From contig JAWKIJ010000001.1 of NCBI GenBank assembly GCA_041394325.1, forward strand, positions 2,418,001 through 2,482,000: a DNA stretch of 64,000 bases, read 5' to 3'. The position numbers and the translations under genes are program-made. Positions 45,835 to 54,249 of this stretch are shown here, piece by piece (positions within the stretch are counted from its first letter, which is position 1; each line of letters starts with the position of its first letter). Below the pieces are notes generated by a model. That model was not told the origin of the DNA and searched no databases. It saw only the letters and a list, made by a program, of their open reading frames with translations. This DNA comes from JAWKIJ01 sp041394325 (GTDB lineage: Bacteria > Actinomycetota > Acidimicrobiia > Acidimicrobiales > Microtrichaceae).

Positions 45835-45863
45835 AGTTCCATAAGAGTTCCTATAAGTGTTCC
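45835..45863 (+). promoter_or_regulatory. direct-repeat operator before the AbiEi-like gene
   Basis: AGTTCC-ATAAG, AGTTCC-TATAAG and TGTTCC follow one another at 11-12-base spacing. A TACCCT (-10-like) at 45887-45892 puts transcription within one base of ATG 45900. The repeats are likely bound by the encoded HTH protein. Confidence 0.45.
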
Positions 45864-45899
45864 TTGCCTCGACGGAAGAAGGCTTATACCCTCGATCCC

Positions 45900-46586
45900 A
45901 TGCCGCAGACGGAGGTCTCGACGAACGTCGTGCGCCGATGGGGCGCGGGAACTGCTGCGGTGGTCCGCCTCATGGTGGTGTCGGACCACCCCATGACCGG
46001 GGTTGCCATCGCCGCCGCCGCGGAGGTGACCCAGCCGCGGGCCTCACAGATCCTGAAGCAGCTCGCGGAGCTGGACGCGGTGTCGGCCACTCCCGATGGC
46101 TACATCGGCGACCCGGCGAAGCTGCTCGACCTCTACCGGTCGCGGACGAGGCCGCACCTCGTCGAACCGGAGTCGTACTGGTACAGCACCCGCCCGGTCA
46201 CCGAGCAGGCCAGCCGACTCCAGGAGCTCGCGACCGAGCGAGCAACTGCAATCGCGTTCTCCGCCGACCTTGGTCCGGACCTGCTCACTCCATGGCGACA
46301 CCCCACGGTGGTGATCGCTTACGTAGCCGACAAACTGCCGGTGGCCGAGGCCGGCTTCGTCCCCGCCGAAGGGCGCGCCGACGCGAGCATCATCCTGCGA
46401 TGGGCCGACGACCATCGGCTCCTCTCCGCCATCCGCTCTTGGGTGGACGAGGTCGACGGCTATCCCATCACCGACCCGTGCCAGCAGTGGTGGGACCTGC
46501 TCGAGCTTGGCGGCGAGGACCGCTCCGAGGCCGCCGACCGCCTGCGGTCAGCGATCGTCGCGCGAACCTTGCCGAGGGCCCGATGA
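45900..46586 (+). CDS. HTH protein, AbiEi-like antitoxin/regulator
   Basis: A 228-residue protein: winged-helix N-terminus (MTGVAIAAAAEVTQPRASQILKQLAELDAV), then a mixed domain ending in VDGYPITDPCQQWWDLLELGGEDRSEAADRLRSAI. The ending resembles AbiEi type antitoxins of type IV toxin-antitoxin systems, which repress the operon and counter AbiEii. It overlaps the nucleotidyltransferase gene by four bases (ATGA), supporting a pair. Family assignment rests on fold pattern and context, not a direct match. Confidence 0.65.
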   Translation: MPQTEVSTNVVRRWGAGTAAVVRLMVVSDHPMTGVAIAAAAEVTQPRASQILKQLAELDAVSATPDGYIGDPAKLLDLYRSRTRPHLVEPESYWYSTRPVTEQASRLQELATERATAIAFSADLGPDLLTPWRHPTVVIAYVADKLPVAEAGFVPAEGRADASIILRWADDHRLLSAIRSWVDEVDGYPITDPCQQWWDLLELGGEDRSEAADRLRSAIVARTLPRAR

Positions 46587-47422
46587 CCGATCGACGTGTC
46601 GTCCTCGCGAGCATGTCAGCCGCCATGGACGGGGGGTTCACCGCCGTTGCCGACGTGTCGTCGGCCATGGCGACCACCGGAATGACCGAGCACCACCGCC
46701 TCATCGGCGGCGTGGCAGTCATGCTCCACATCCAACGGCTGCAACTCGACCTCCCGCTCCGCGCCACCGGTGACGCCGACTTCGGCGTCCCTCCCCACGT
46801 GCTCCGGGAACCGGAGCTCGTCGATGCGATCGAGGACCTCGGCTACCGGAAGGTCGCTGGCAACCGGTGGGAGCGCCCTATCGACGAGCGCCGAGTCGCG
46901 TCGGTCGATCTACTCATCCCGACGTACCGATCCCGCGCTCGTGACACCGTCAAGGTCGGGTCGATCGTGACCAGCGAGGTCCCCGGCCTCGCCGAGGCGT
47001 TCCAACGGCCCGCCGTGAACGTGGCGATCGACTTGCACCTGACCGACAGGGAGACGTTGTCGACCACCGTCTCCCTTCCCGACGCCGTCGGCATGCTGGC
47101 GCTCAAGGTGCTGGTCCGTACCGTCCGAACCGAGGACCGAGACGTCGAGGACCTCTGGCGATGCCTGGAGATTGCTGCGGCCGAGGGAGTCGATCCCACC
47201 ACCTTCGATTCGAGCGAACCGCTTCGACGCGTGCGCGCAGCGCTGTGGCTCGAGCTCGGTCCGAATGGCGACGCCGTCGACAAATTGACCGCAGGCCTTC
47301 AGTCCGACGCCGCAGCGCGACTCCGAACCAGGGTGCGAGCGCTGCTCACCGAGACGGTCGGGCCATCGCTGCCAGGTCGGCGTCCTCGACCACGAACGAC
47401 AGGAAAACGTGCTTGGCCATGA
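46583..47422 (+). CDS. nucleotidyltransferase-fold protein, AbiEii-like toxin
   Basis: A 279-residue protein with a minimal nucleotidyltransferase pattern: HHRLIGGVAVMLHIQRL, then LRATGDADFGV (GG..A and DAD metal pair), and VASVDLLIPTY for the third Asp. A helical part follows (LPDAVGMLALKVLVRTVRTEDRDVEDLWRCLEIAA), as in AbiEii/DUF1814-like toxins that modify tRNA 3' ends. Its gene lies in a tRNA-linked island. Toxicity is inferred. Confidence 0.7.
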   Translation: MTDRRVVLASMSAAMDGGFTAVADVSSAMATTGMTEHHRLIGGVAVMLHIQRLQLDLPLRATGDADFGVPPHVLREPELVDAIEDLGYRKVAGNRWERPIDERRVASVDLLIPTYRSRARDTVKVGSIVTSEVPGLAEAFQRPAVNVAIDLHLTDRETLSTTVSLPDAVGMLALKVLVRTVRTEDRDVEDLWRCLEIAAAEGVDPTTFDSSEPLRRVRAALWLELGPNGDAVDKLTAGLQSDAAARLRTRVRALLTETVGPSLPGRRPRPRTTGKRAWP

Positions 47423-47621
47423 AATCACTGCTCCTTCTGACTCGGGCTGATCATCGGCGATGGTAGCAGATCCTATCTGGCTCCGCAACTCGGAACCAGA
47501 TCCTTGACCCTCGCTTGGGATCCGTATACGGTACCCTTACCGCTCCGAGGGTGGCATCCTCTTGGGCCCGACCGGCAGCGCGACATCAGAACCAGGAGAG
47601 AACAGAAACGGAGGCCGTCGC

Positions 47622-48737
47622 ATGACGACCAACCCCAATCCCACTGACATCCCCGTATCCGTCCGCACTGCCAAGAGTCGCTCGCCGCAAGCGGTGGGAG
47701 TCATCACGGCCGGAGCTCTTGTCGAGCGATTCACGGTCCCGCAGCGGGACTCACGTCACAAGCGCGGGTACCAGCGGCCCGTGTCCCCGACACGAGTCAA
47801 CAAGTTGGCCGCTGACCTTCGTGCGGGCACGGTCGACCTGCCTACCGCCGTGTTGCTCAACGTCCGGCAACCCAAGGACGGGATTCTCGACAGCGTCGAG
47901 GAGCCGACGACCGTCCTTCACCTGGACGGTCACGAGCTCTTCGTCGTGGACGGACAGCACCGGATCGAGGCACTTCAGAAGCTCGTCGACGAGAACCCGG
48001 AGAAGTGGTCGTCCTATGAGATCCCCTTCGTGTGCATGATCGGCGCCGACGAAACGGAGGAGATGACGCAGTTCTACGTCGTTAACTCCACTGCGAAGAG
48101 CGTGCGTACCGACCTTGCACTCGACCTCCTCAAGCAGCAGGCGGAGAGCAACCCCGACCTCATGGCGAACCTGGTTCAGAAGGGCGAGGACTGGAAGGTC
48201 GAAGGTCAGAGCATCACCGAGACCCTCAGCGCCTCCCGTCTGTGGAAGAACCGCATTCGGTTCCCGAGCGACCCCAAGGGGGAGACCACCATCGGTTCGG
48301 CTGGTGTCGTCAGCTCGCTCAAGCAGCTTCTGGACACTCCGTACTTCGGGCAGATCTCCACCGAGAACCGCCTTCGGATCCTGGATGCGTACTGGGAAGG
48401 GATCAATCAGGTGATCCCGGAGGTCTTCATCGACCCGACGGAATTCGCCATCCAGAAGAGCACGGGAGTTCAGATCATGCACCAGCTCCTAGTCTCGGCG
48501 ATCGAGCTCCTGCGGTCGAAGGGAATGTCGGTGGTCGAACCGGAGTCCTACGCCGAGGTGCTTGAGGACGCCCTGTTGAACCTCGAGGGCGACAGCGCCG
48601 AAGGTGGCGTCGTGCGTGGTGCTGACTTCTGGCGTTCGGGGGTCCACGGCGCGGCCGGCTCGTTCAGCAGCAACGCCGGGCGGCGCGTGCTTCTCGCTCG
48701 ACTTCGCACCGAACTGCCCGCCGTCGAGGTCGAGTGA
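47622..48737 (+). CDS. orphan DGQHR-domain protein (DndB-like)
   Basis: A 371-residue protein with the signature LFVVDGQHRIEALQKL near residue 105, followed by FYVVNSTAKSVRTDLALDLL, the second family motif (N..A..V). DGQHR proteins include DndB, regulator of phosphorothioate DNA modification, and DpdB of the dpd system; neither dndCDE nor dpd genes are nearby. The protein has no obvious DNA-binding helix. ATG 47622 has GGAGG seven bases before it; 47423-47621 contains a CCGTATACGG palindrome at 47522 and no gene. Function unknown, defence-related by context. Confidence 0.8.
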   Translation: MTTNPNPTDIPVSVRTAKSRSPQAVGVITAGALVERFTVPQRDSRHKRGYQRPVSPTRVNKLAADLRAGTVDLPTAVLLNVRQPKDGILDSVEEPTTVLHLDGHELFVVDGQHRIEALQKLVDENPEKWSSYEIPFVCMIGADETEEMTQFYVVNSTAKSVRTDLALDLLKQQAESNPDLMANLVQKGEDWKVEGQSITETLSASRLWKNRIRFPSDPKGETTIGSAGVVSSLKQLLDTPYFGQISTENRLRILDAYWEGINQVIPEVFIDPTEFAIQKSTGVQIMHQLLVSAIELLRSKGMSVVEPESYAEVLEDALLNLEGDSAEGGVVRGADFWRSGVHGAAGSFSSNAGRRVLLARLRTELPAVEVE

Positions 48738-48900
48738 AGTTCCGTGACTGAGCGAGGGGGCCGGTTGGTGCCAGTCCCCCTCGCTCGGGCAGGACACGAG
48801 ATGTCCAGTCGACTGATGACAAACCAATGACAAGTGGCCGTTTTGAGGCCGCTCCGTCGCCGCCCAAACGGCGCTGACCAGGGCGTTTGCCCTGGCCAGG

Positions 48901-48987
48901 TGGTGTCGGAGGGGGGACTTGAACCCCCACACCCTTGCGGGCACCAGATCCTTAGTCTGGCGCGTCTGCCAATTCCGCCACTCCGAC
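48901..48987 (-). tRNA. tRNA-Leu, anticodon AAG, CCA encoded
   Basis: A class II tRNA with long variable arm: acceptor GTCGGAG/CTCCGAC, D arm GCGGAATTGGCAGACGC, anticodon stem CCAGA/TCTGG with loop CTAAGGA, T arm GGGGG-TTCAAGT-CCCCC, then discriminator A and encoded CCA. Loop positions 34-36 read AAG. Its 3' end is repeated at 45376-45397, so it is an integration site. Confidence 0.9.
48903..48924. other. proximal attachment site in the tRNA-Leu 3' end
   Basis: The intact-tRNA copy of the 22-bp repeat. The tRNA is on the minus strand, so its 3' end faces the island, the expected geometry. Confidence 0.75.
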
Positions 48988-49151
48988 ATGACCCCCGCTG
49001 CTCCTAGCGGGCGCGAACAATATAGTCCTCTGACGTCGGTGTCCGCGTACGGCTCCTGGTTCGTCACCCGGTCCCTGCCCGCCAGACGACAAGGCTGTGG
49101 GGCGCTGGTTAGGGTCACGAGATCGCACGATCCGTCACGGGGGAACCGACC

Positions 49152-49916
49152 ATGCTGACGCCTGCCCACGCCAACGGTGCGCCCTGTTGGCTCGACCTGT
49201 TGACCGACGACGTCGAAGCCGCGAAGGCCTTCTACGAGAAGTTGTTCGGGTGGAGCTACGTCGACACGGGCGAGGAGTTCGGCAACTACGTCATGGCGTC
49301 GCTGGACGATGTTCCTGTCGCCGGTCTCATGAAGAAGCAGTCACCCCAGATGCCCAACACCTGGGCGGTCTACCTCTCCACCGACGACGCCGAGGCCGTC
49401 GAGCGCCGTGCGGTGGCGCACCACGGCGCGGTACTCGTCGAGCCCATGAAGTTGGGCCCCCGCGGCACGATGGCAGTGGTCGTCGACCCTGCGGGCGCCG
49501 TCGTTGGCACGTGGCAGCCCGACGACTTCCACGGCTTCGGGCGCGCCATCGAGCACGGGGCACCCTGCTGGTTCGAGACCCTCTCCCGCAGCTACGACGC
49601 GGCGCTCCCCTTCTACCAAGACGTGTTCGGTTGGGACGTCCACACCACGTCGGACGACTCAGGCTTCCGGTACTCAACCCTGGGTGAAGGCGACAACGCC
49701 AAGGCCGGGATCATGGATGCCGCCGGCTTCCCTCCTGAGATCCCCTCGCTGTGGCAGTTCTATCTGGGCTGCACCGACGTGGACGCATCGGCCGCCGCCG
49801 TCATCGAATCCGGTGGGACCCTCCTGCGGCCCTTGGAGGACACGCCGTACGGCCGCATTGCTGCGGTCACCGACCCTACCGGTGCCCAGTTCTGCGTCAC
49901 CTCGTTTACCCGCTGA
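49152..49916 (+). CDS. two-domain VOC (glyoxalase-like) protein
   Basis: A 254-residue protein with two vicinal-oxygen-chelate halves: APCWLDLLTDDVEAAKAFYEKLFGWSY and HGAPCWFETLSRSYDAALPFYQDVFGWDV begin each, ending in VVVDPAGAVVGTWQP and AVTDPTGAQFCV. Actinobacterial members are often annotated as hydroxylases or bleomycin-resistance-like; no substrate can be given. ATG 49152 follows a GGGGGAA site. It faces the convergent end of secG. Confidence 0.85.
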   Translation: MLTPAHANGAPCWLDLLTDDVEAAKAFYEKLFGWSYVDTGEEFGNYVMASLDDVPVAGLMKKQSPQMPNTWAVYLSTDDAEAVERRAVAHHGAVLVEPMKLGPRGTMAVVVDPAGAVVGTWQPDDFHGFGRAIEHGAPCWFETLSRSYDAALPFYQDVFGWDVHTTSDDSGFRYSTLGEGDNAKAGIMDAAGFPPEIPSLWQFYLGCTDVDASAAAVIESGGTLLRPLEDTPYGRIAAVTDPTGAQFCVTSFTR

Positions 49917-49955
49917 CGCTTCGCGGCCCGCCGCAGGGTCACGCGGCCACCCGCC

Positions 49956-50195
49956 TCAGCGGTCGATAATCAACGACAGGAAGACCGAGTTGAACACGAA
50001 GACCAGCGCCACCAGCACGGTGATGCGGTCGAGGTTCTTCTCCATCACCGTCGAGCCCGACGCCGCCGCGCCCAAACCGCCGCCGAACATGTCGGACAGG
50101 CCGCCGCCCTTACCGCTGTGGATCAGGACGAGGAAGATGACGACGAACGCCAACACGAACTGCAGGATCAGCGACACCACGTAGACAACGTCCAT
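49956..50195 (-). CDS. secG: preprotein translocase subunit SecG
   Basis: A 79-residue membrane protein with helices VYVVSLILQFVLAFVVIFLVLI and ITVLVALVFVFNSVFLSLII around a Gly-rich loop (GKGGGLSDMFGGGLGAA), the SecG pattern. It forms SecYEG with SecY and SecE. ATG 50195 is five bases after the predicted start (TAGAGT -10 at 50212-50207), so it may be transcribed separately from tpiA. Confidence 0.9.
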   Translation of the reverse strand: MDVVYVVSLILQFVLAFVVIFLVLIHSGKGGGLSDMFGGGLGAAASGSTVMEKNLDRITVLVALVFVFNSVFLSLIIDR

Positions 50196-50282
50196 AACGG
50201 GGCGCCACTCTACCCGTCTGGCCCGCTCCCCCCGGCCCACCGGAGACCCAGGGCACGACCAGAGCCCTCCCACCCCTGTTCT

Positions 50283-50322
50283 GTCGCGGAAAGTCGCGCC
50301 GTGGTCGCGACTTTCGCGCGAC
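50283..50322. repeat. hairpin between tpiA and secG
   Basis: GTCGCGGAAAGTCGCG and CGCGACTTTCGCGCGAC pair with one bulge around a 7-base loop. It may end most tpiA transcripts, as secG seems to have its own promoter. Direct copies of GTGGGGTGGTCGGG follow within 30 bases. Confidence 0.55.
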
Positions 50323-50395
50323 AAAACCGGTGGGGTGGTCGGGCTGTGGGGTGGTCGGGCCGTTGGGGCCGGATGGCCGGTGAGGTGGGCCGGGG

Positions 50396-51169
50396 TCAGC
50401 GGTATTGGACGATGTGCGCGAAGTCGTCGGCGTCGAGTGACGCACCGCCCACGAGTGCACCGTCGATGTCGGGCTGACCCATCAGCTCGGCCGCGTTGCC
50501 CGGTTTCACCGATCCGCCGTACTGGATTCGGACCGACGCCGCCGCATCGGCGCCGGACACGTCGGCCACCACGTCACGGATCGCCTTGCACATGTTCTGC
50601 GCATCATCGGGGGTCGCCGTGAGCCCGGTGCCGATCGCCCAGATGGGCTCGTACGCGATGACCATCGACCCAACCTGCTCGGTGGACACCCCCTCGAGGC
50701 CCGCACGGATCTGGCCCGACACCTTCGCATCGGCCTCACCGGCCTCACGCTCGGCCTTGGTCTCACCACAACACATGATCGGCGTCATCCCCGCCGCGAA
50801 CACGGCCTTCACCTTGCGGTTGACGTCGTCGTCGGTCTCGCCGAACATCTCCCGCCGTTCGGAATGGCCCACGATCACGTAGGCGACGTTCAGCTTCGCG
50901 AGCATCGACGGTGCCACCTCACCGGTGAACGCGCCCTTCTCCTCGAAGTAGCAGTTCTGGGCGCCCAGCACGATCTTCATGCGATCCGACTCGATCGCGG
51001 TCTGGATCGTCCGCAGATCGGTGAACGGCGGATGCACGGACACGTTGCACTTGTCGTAGTCGTGGTCGCCCAGCACGTAGCTGAGCTTCTGGACCAGCGT
51101 CAGTGCCTCGAAGTGGTTGTTGTGCATCTTCCAGTTGCCGCTGATGAGCGGCACCCGCTTAGTGGGCAT
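50396..51169 (-). CDS. tpiA: triose-phosphate isomerase
   Basis: A 257-residue TIM barrel interconverting dihydroxyacetone phosphate and glyceraldehyde 3-phosphate. Active-site Lys in SGNWKMHNN, His in VIVGHSERREMFGE, Glu in VIAYEPIWAIGTG, and loop YGGSVKPGNA. Its start lies 11 bases inside the end of pgk, so translation is coupled. Confidence 0.95.
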   Translation of the reverse strand: MPTKRVPLISGNWKMHNNHFEALTLVQKLSYVLGDHDYDKCNVSVHPPFTDLRTIQTAIESDRMKIVLGAQNCYFEEKGAFTGEVAPSMLAKLNVAYVIVGHSERREMFGETDDDVNRKVKAVFAAGMTPIMCCGETKAEREAGEADAKVSGQIRAGLEGVSTEQVGSMVIAYEPIWAIGTGLTATPDDAQNMCKAIRDVVADVSGADAAASVRIQYGGSVKPGNAAELMGQPDIDGALVGGASLDADDFAHIVQYR

Positions 51170-52295
51170 TCGAGGCTCCTCTCAGGGCTTCGAGTCCGGG
51201 GAGGTCCCCCTGTTCGATCAGTTCCAGCGACGCGCCGCCGCCGGTGGAGATGTGGTCGACGTCGTCCTCGAAGCCGAACTGCGCCACCGCGGCGGCACTG
51301 TCACCACCGCCGATGACGGTGAACGCCCGTGTGTCGGCGACCGCCTGGGCCACGGTCCGGGTCCCCGCCTCGAAGCGTGGATCCTCGAACACGCCCATCG
51401 GACCGTTCCACAGCACGGTTCCCGCACCCTCGACGATGTCGCCGAAGACGCCGGCGGACTCGGGCCCGATGTCGACGCCCATCCAACCGTCCGGCAGGTC
51501 ACGCCCGAAGTGGCGCACCTCACCACCCGCGCCAGGCTCGAACAGCCTGCCATCGGGCGACAGACCGACGATGTCGGTCGGAAGGTGCAGGCGGTCGCCG
51601 TGTTCGGAGAGCAGCGCCGAGCAGTTGTCGACCTGGTCGGCCTCGAACAGCGACCCGCCGATGGAATGGCCCATCGCGGCCAGGAACGTGAAGCACATGC
51701 CGCCCCCGATCACCAGGTCGTCCGCGACGTCGAGCAGCGCTCTGATCACCCCGAGCTTGTCCGACACCTTCGACCCGCCGGTGATGGCGACGAACGGGCG
51801 CCGCGGATCGGCCCGCAACCCCAGGAGCACCTCCACCTCCCTGGCCAACAAGCGTCCCGCCGCCGACGGCAACACCGTCGGCGGACCCACGATGGACGCG
51901 TGCGCCCGGTGTGACGCACCGAACGCGTCGTTGACGTACAGGTCGTGGCCGGCGACGAGCCGCTGCACGAAGGCGGCATCACCGGCCTCCTCACCCGGAT
52001 CGAAGCGCAGGTTGTCCAGCAGCTCGACACCCGGTGCGAGCTCGGCGAGGCGTGCCCTCACCGGCTCGACCGAGTACCTCGGATCGGGCGTCCCCTTCGG
52101 GCGACCGAGGTGGGTCGCGCACGTGACCCGCGCACCACGGGCACGCAGCCACTCGACGGTGGGCAACGCGGCGCGGATGCGAAGGTCGTCGCCGATCACC
52201 CCGTCGTGGATCGGGACGTTGAAGTCGACCCGCACGAGCACCGACCGACCCGACACGTCGGGCAGGTCCTCCAGCTCGGGGACGCCGAACTGCAT
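51159..52295 (-). CDS. pgk: phosphoglycerate kinase
   Basis: A 378-residue enzyme transferring phosphate from 1,3-bisphosphoglycerate to ADP. Motifs: VLVRVDFNVPI, THLGRPKG, NDAFGASHRAHAS, ITGGSKVSDKLGV, and the nucleotide loop TVIGGGDSAAAVAQFG with STGGGASLELIEQG. It is slightly shorter than the usual 390-420. The ATG shares one base with the gap stop (TAATG). Confidence 0.95.
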   Translation of the reverse strand: MQFGVPELEDLPDVSGRSVLVRVDFNVPIHDGVIGDDLRIRAALPTVEWLRARGARVTCATHLGRPKGTPDPRYSVEPVRARLAELAPGVELLDNLRFDPGEEAGDAAFVQRLVAGHDLYVNDAFGASHRAHASIVGPPTVLPSAAGRLLAREVEVLLGLRADPRRPFVAITGGSKVSDKLGVIRALLDVADDLVIGGGMCFTFLAAMGHSIGGSLFEADQVDNCSALLSEHGDRLHLPTDIVGLSPDGRLFEPGAGGEVRHFGRDLPDGWMGVDIGPESAGVFGDIVEGAGTVLWNGPMGVFEDPRFEAGTRTVAQAVADTRAFTVIGGGDSAAAVAQFGFEDDVDHISTGGGASLELIEQGDLPGLEALRGASNAH

Positions 52296-53305
52296 TACTT
52301 GTTGGCGGCGCCCACGACGAGCGCGAGGTCGACCAGCCGGTTCGAGTAGCCCGACTCGTTGTCGTACCACGACAGGACCTTGACCATGTTGCCCATCGCC
52401 ATGGTGAGCCCCGCGTCGAACACCGAGCTGTAGGTCGATCCGACGATGTCGGAGCTGACCAGCGGCTCGGTGCTGTACTGCAGGATCCCCTTCAGCCGAC
52501 CCTCCGACGCCGCAGCCTCGAACGCGGCGTTCACGTCGTCGACGGTGACCTCACGCTGCAACAGGCCCGTGAAGTCGGTGACCGAGCCCGTGGGCACGGG
52601 CACGCGTAGAGAGGTGCCGTCGAGACGGCCCTTCATCGACTCGAGCACGAGGCTGGTGGCCCGCGCCGCACCCGTGGACGTGGGCACGATGTTGACCGCA
52701 GCGGCCCGCGCCCGGCGAAGATCCTTGTGCGGACCGTCGACCAGCATCTGGTCGCCGGTGTAGGCGTGGATCGTGTTCATCAGGCCCTTGTCGACCCCGA
52801 ACGCGTCGTCGAGGACCTTGATCAGGGGGACAAAGCAGTTGGTGGTGCACGAAGCGTTCGAGACGACGGTGTGCTTCGCCGGGTCGAACGTGTCGTCGTT
52901 GACCCCCACCACGAACGTCGCGTCCACACCGTCACCGGGTGCGGAGATCACGACCCGGGGTGCGCCACCCTCGATATGAGCCGCCGCCTTCTCGCGGGAG
53001 GTGAACAGGCCGGTCGACTCGATCACGACGTCGACGCCGAGCTCACCCCAGGGGATCTCGGCGGGGTTGCGGTGCTGGAGCACCTTCAGGACGTCGCCGT
53101 CGACCGATACACCGTCGTCGGTGGCCGTCACGACACCGGGATACGCGCCACCCACCGAGTCGCGCTTGAGCAGATGCGCCATCGTCGGGAGCGAGCCCAG
53201 ATCGTTGACGGCGACGAAGTCGATGTCTGCACCCCGGGCCTTCGCTGCACGGAAGAAGTTGCGGCCGATCCGGCCGAAGCCGTTGATACCCACACGAACG
53301 GACAT
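52295..53305 (-). CDS. gap: glyceraldehyde-3-phosphate dehydrogenase
   Basis: A 336-residue NAD-type GAPDH: VGINGFGRIGRNFFRAA, catalytic Cys in SNASCTTNCFVPLIKVL, His in NTIHAYTGDQ, and SWYDNESGYSNRLVDL at the end. GGGAG lies six bases before ATG 53305. The upstream neighbour is yvcK with only 36 bases between them; whiA, usual here, is absent. Confidence 0.95.
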   Translation of the reverse strand: MSVRVGINGFGRIGRNFFRAAKARGADIDFVAVNDLGSLPTMAHLLKRDSVGGAYPGVVTATDDGVSVDGDVLKVLQHRNPAEIPWGELGVDVVIESTGLFTSREKAAAHIEGGAPRVVISAPGDGVDATFVVGVNDDTFDPAKHTVVSNASCTTNCFVPLIKVLDDAFGVDKGLMNTIHAYTGDQMLVDGPHKDLRRARAAAVNIVPTSTGAARATSLVLESMKGRLDGTSLRVPVPTGSVTDFTGLLQREVTVDDVNAAFEAAASEGRLKGILQYSTEPLVSSDIVGSTYSSVFDAGLTMAMGNMVKVLSWYDNESGYSNRLVDLALVVGAANK

Positions 53306-53341
53306 TGCGCTCCCTTGGTCGGAGATAGGTAGCCCGTGAGG

Positions 53342-54249
53342 TTACGGGACCAGCGACCCCAGTACCGCACCAAGCCGGCCGTGGTCGTGTGCGGTACCGG
53401 CCTCGTCGGCGAGTCGCGCCGCCCACGCGCCCACGACACCCTCGGCCCCACCGAGCTGGTCGGGGTCGTACACGACGACATCGGGTACAAGACCGTGGCG
53501 TTCCAACGCCGCGACATGATCGCCCACGTCGTAACCGAGCGACTCCCGTTCCTGGGGGTGGAGGTTGCAGACGTACACCAGAGGCGCGGCCGCCGAGGCG
53601 ACGGCGTCGCGGACGGCGGGTACCGCCGCAGCCGCGAGCACGCTCGTGAACAGCGATCCGGGGCCCACCACCAACAGGTCCGCGGCCACGATCGCGTCGA
53701 TCGCGTCGCCGGGCACCGGCGCGTCCAGCGGGTCGATCCGAACACGGTCGATCCCACCGGAGGCCATTACCTCCACCTGTCCGCGGACCTCGCGCCCCTC
53801 GAGGGTCCGGGCCACCAGGTCGACGGGCACCGTTGTCGCGGGAAGGACGCGGCCCGACACCTCCAGTATGCGGGCCAACTCGTCGACCGCGCCGACCAGC
53901 GACCCGGTGTGCTGGGTCAACGCCGACAACAGCAGGTTGCCGAGCGCGTGACCCCGCAACTCGGCCTCATCGAAGCGGTGTTCCAGCGTCGCGGCGAGTA
54001 GCGAGTCCCCGGCGAGCGCGACGAGGCACTTCCGGAGATCGCCCGGTGCGGCCTGGTCACGCGCCGATCGCAACCGGCCGCTCGACCCCCGTTGTCGGCC
54101 ACCGACACGATGGCGCAGATCTGCGGGGTGAACGACCGGACGGCGCGCAACGTGACCGCGAGGCCGTGGCCCCCGCCGATCGCCACCACCCTCGGTCCGT
54201 CGAGCGTGTCGGCGTCGGGCCCGTGCTCGGCCGCCGCCCCCGGGGTCAC
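53342..54249 (-). CDS. yvcK: YvcK/CofD-like gluconeogenesis factor (one frameshift)
   Basis: About 303 residues when repaired. N-terminus reads PRVVAIGGGHGLAVTLRAVR and IVSVADNGG; C-terminus PGDLRKCLVALAGDS, LRGHALGNLLLSAL, ADLLVVGPGSLFTSVL and VVYDPDQLGG, the YvcK/MGF family that binds UDP-sugars and affects carbon metabolism and cell shape. The break at 54090 lies in a run of five Gs; six restore DNGGSSGRLRSARD. GTG 54249 overlaps the rapZ stop by four bases. Confidence 0.9.
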
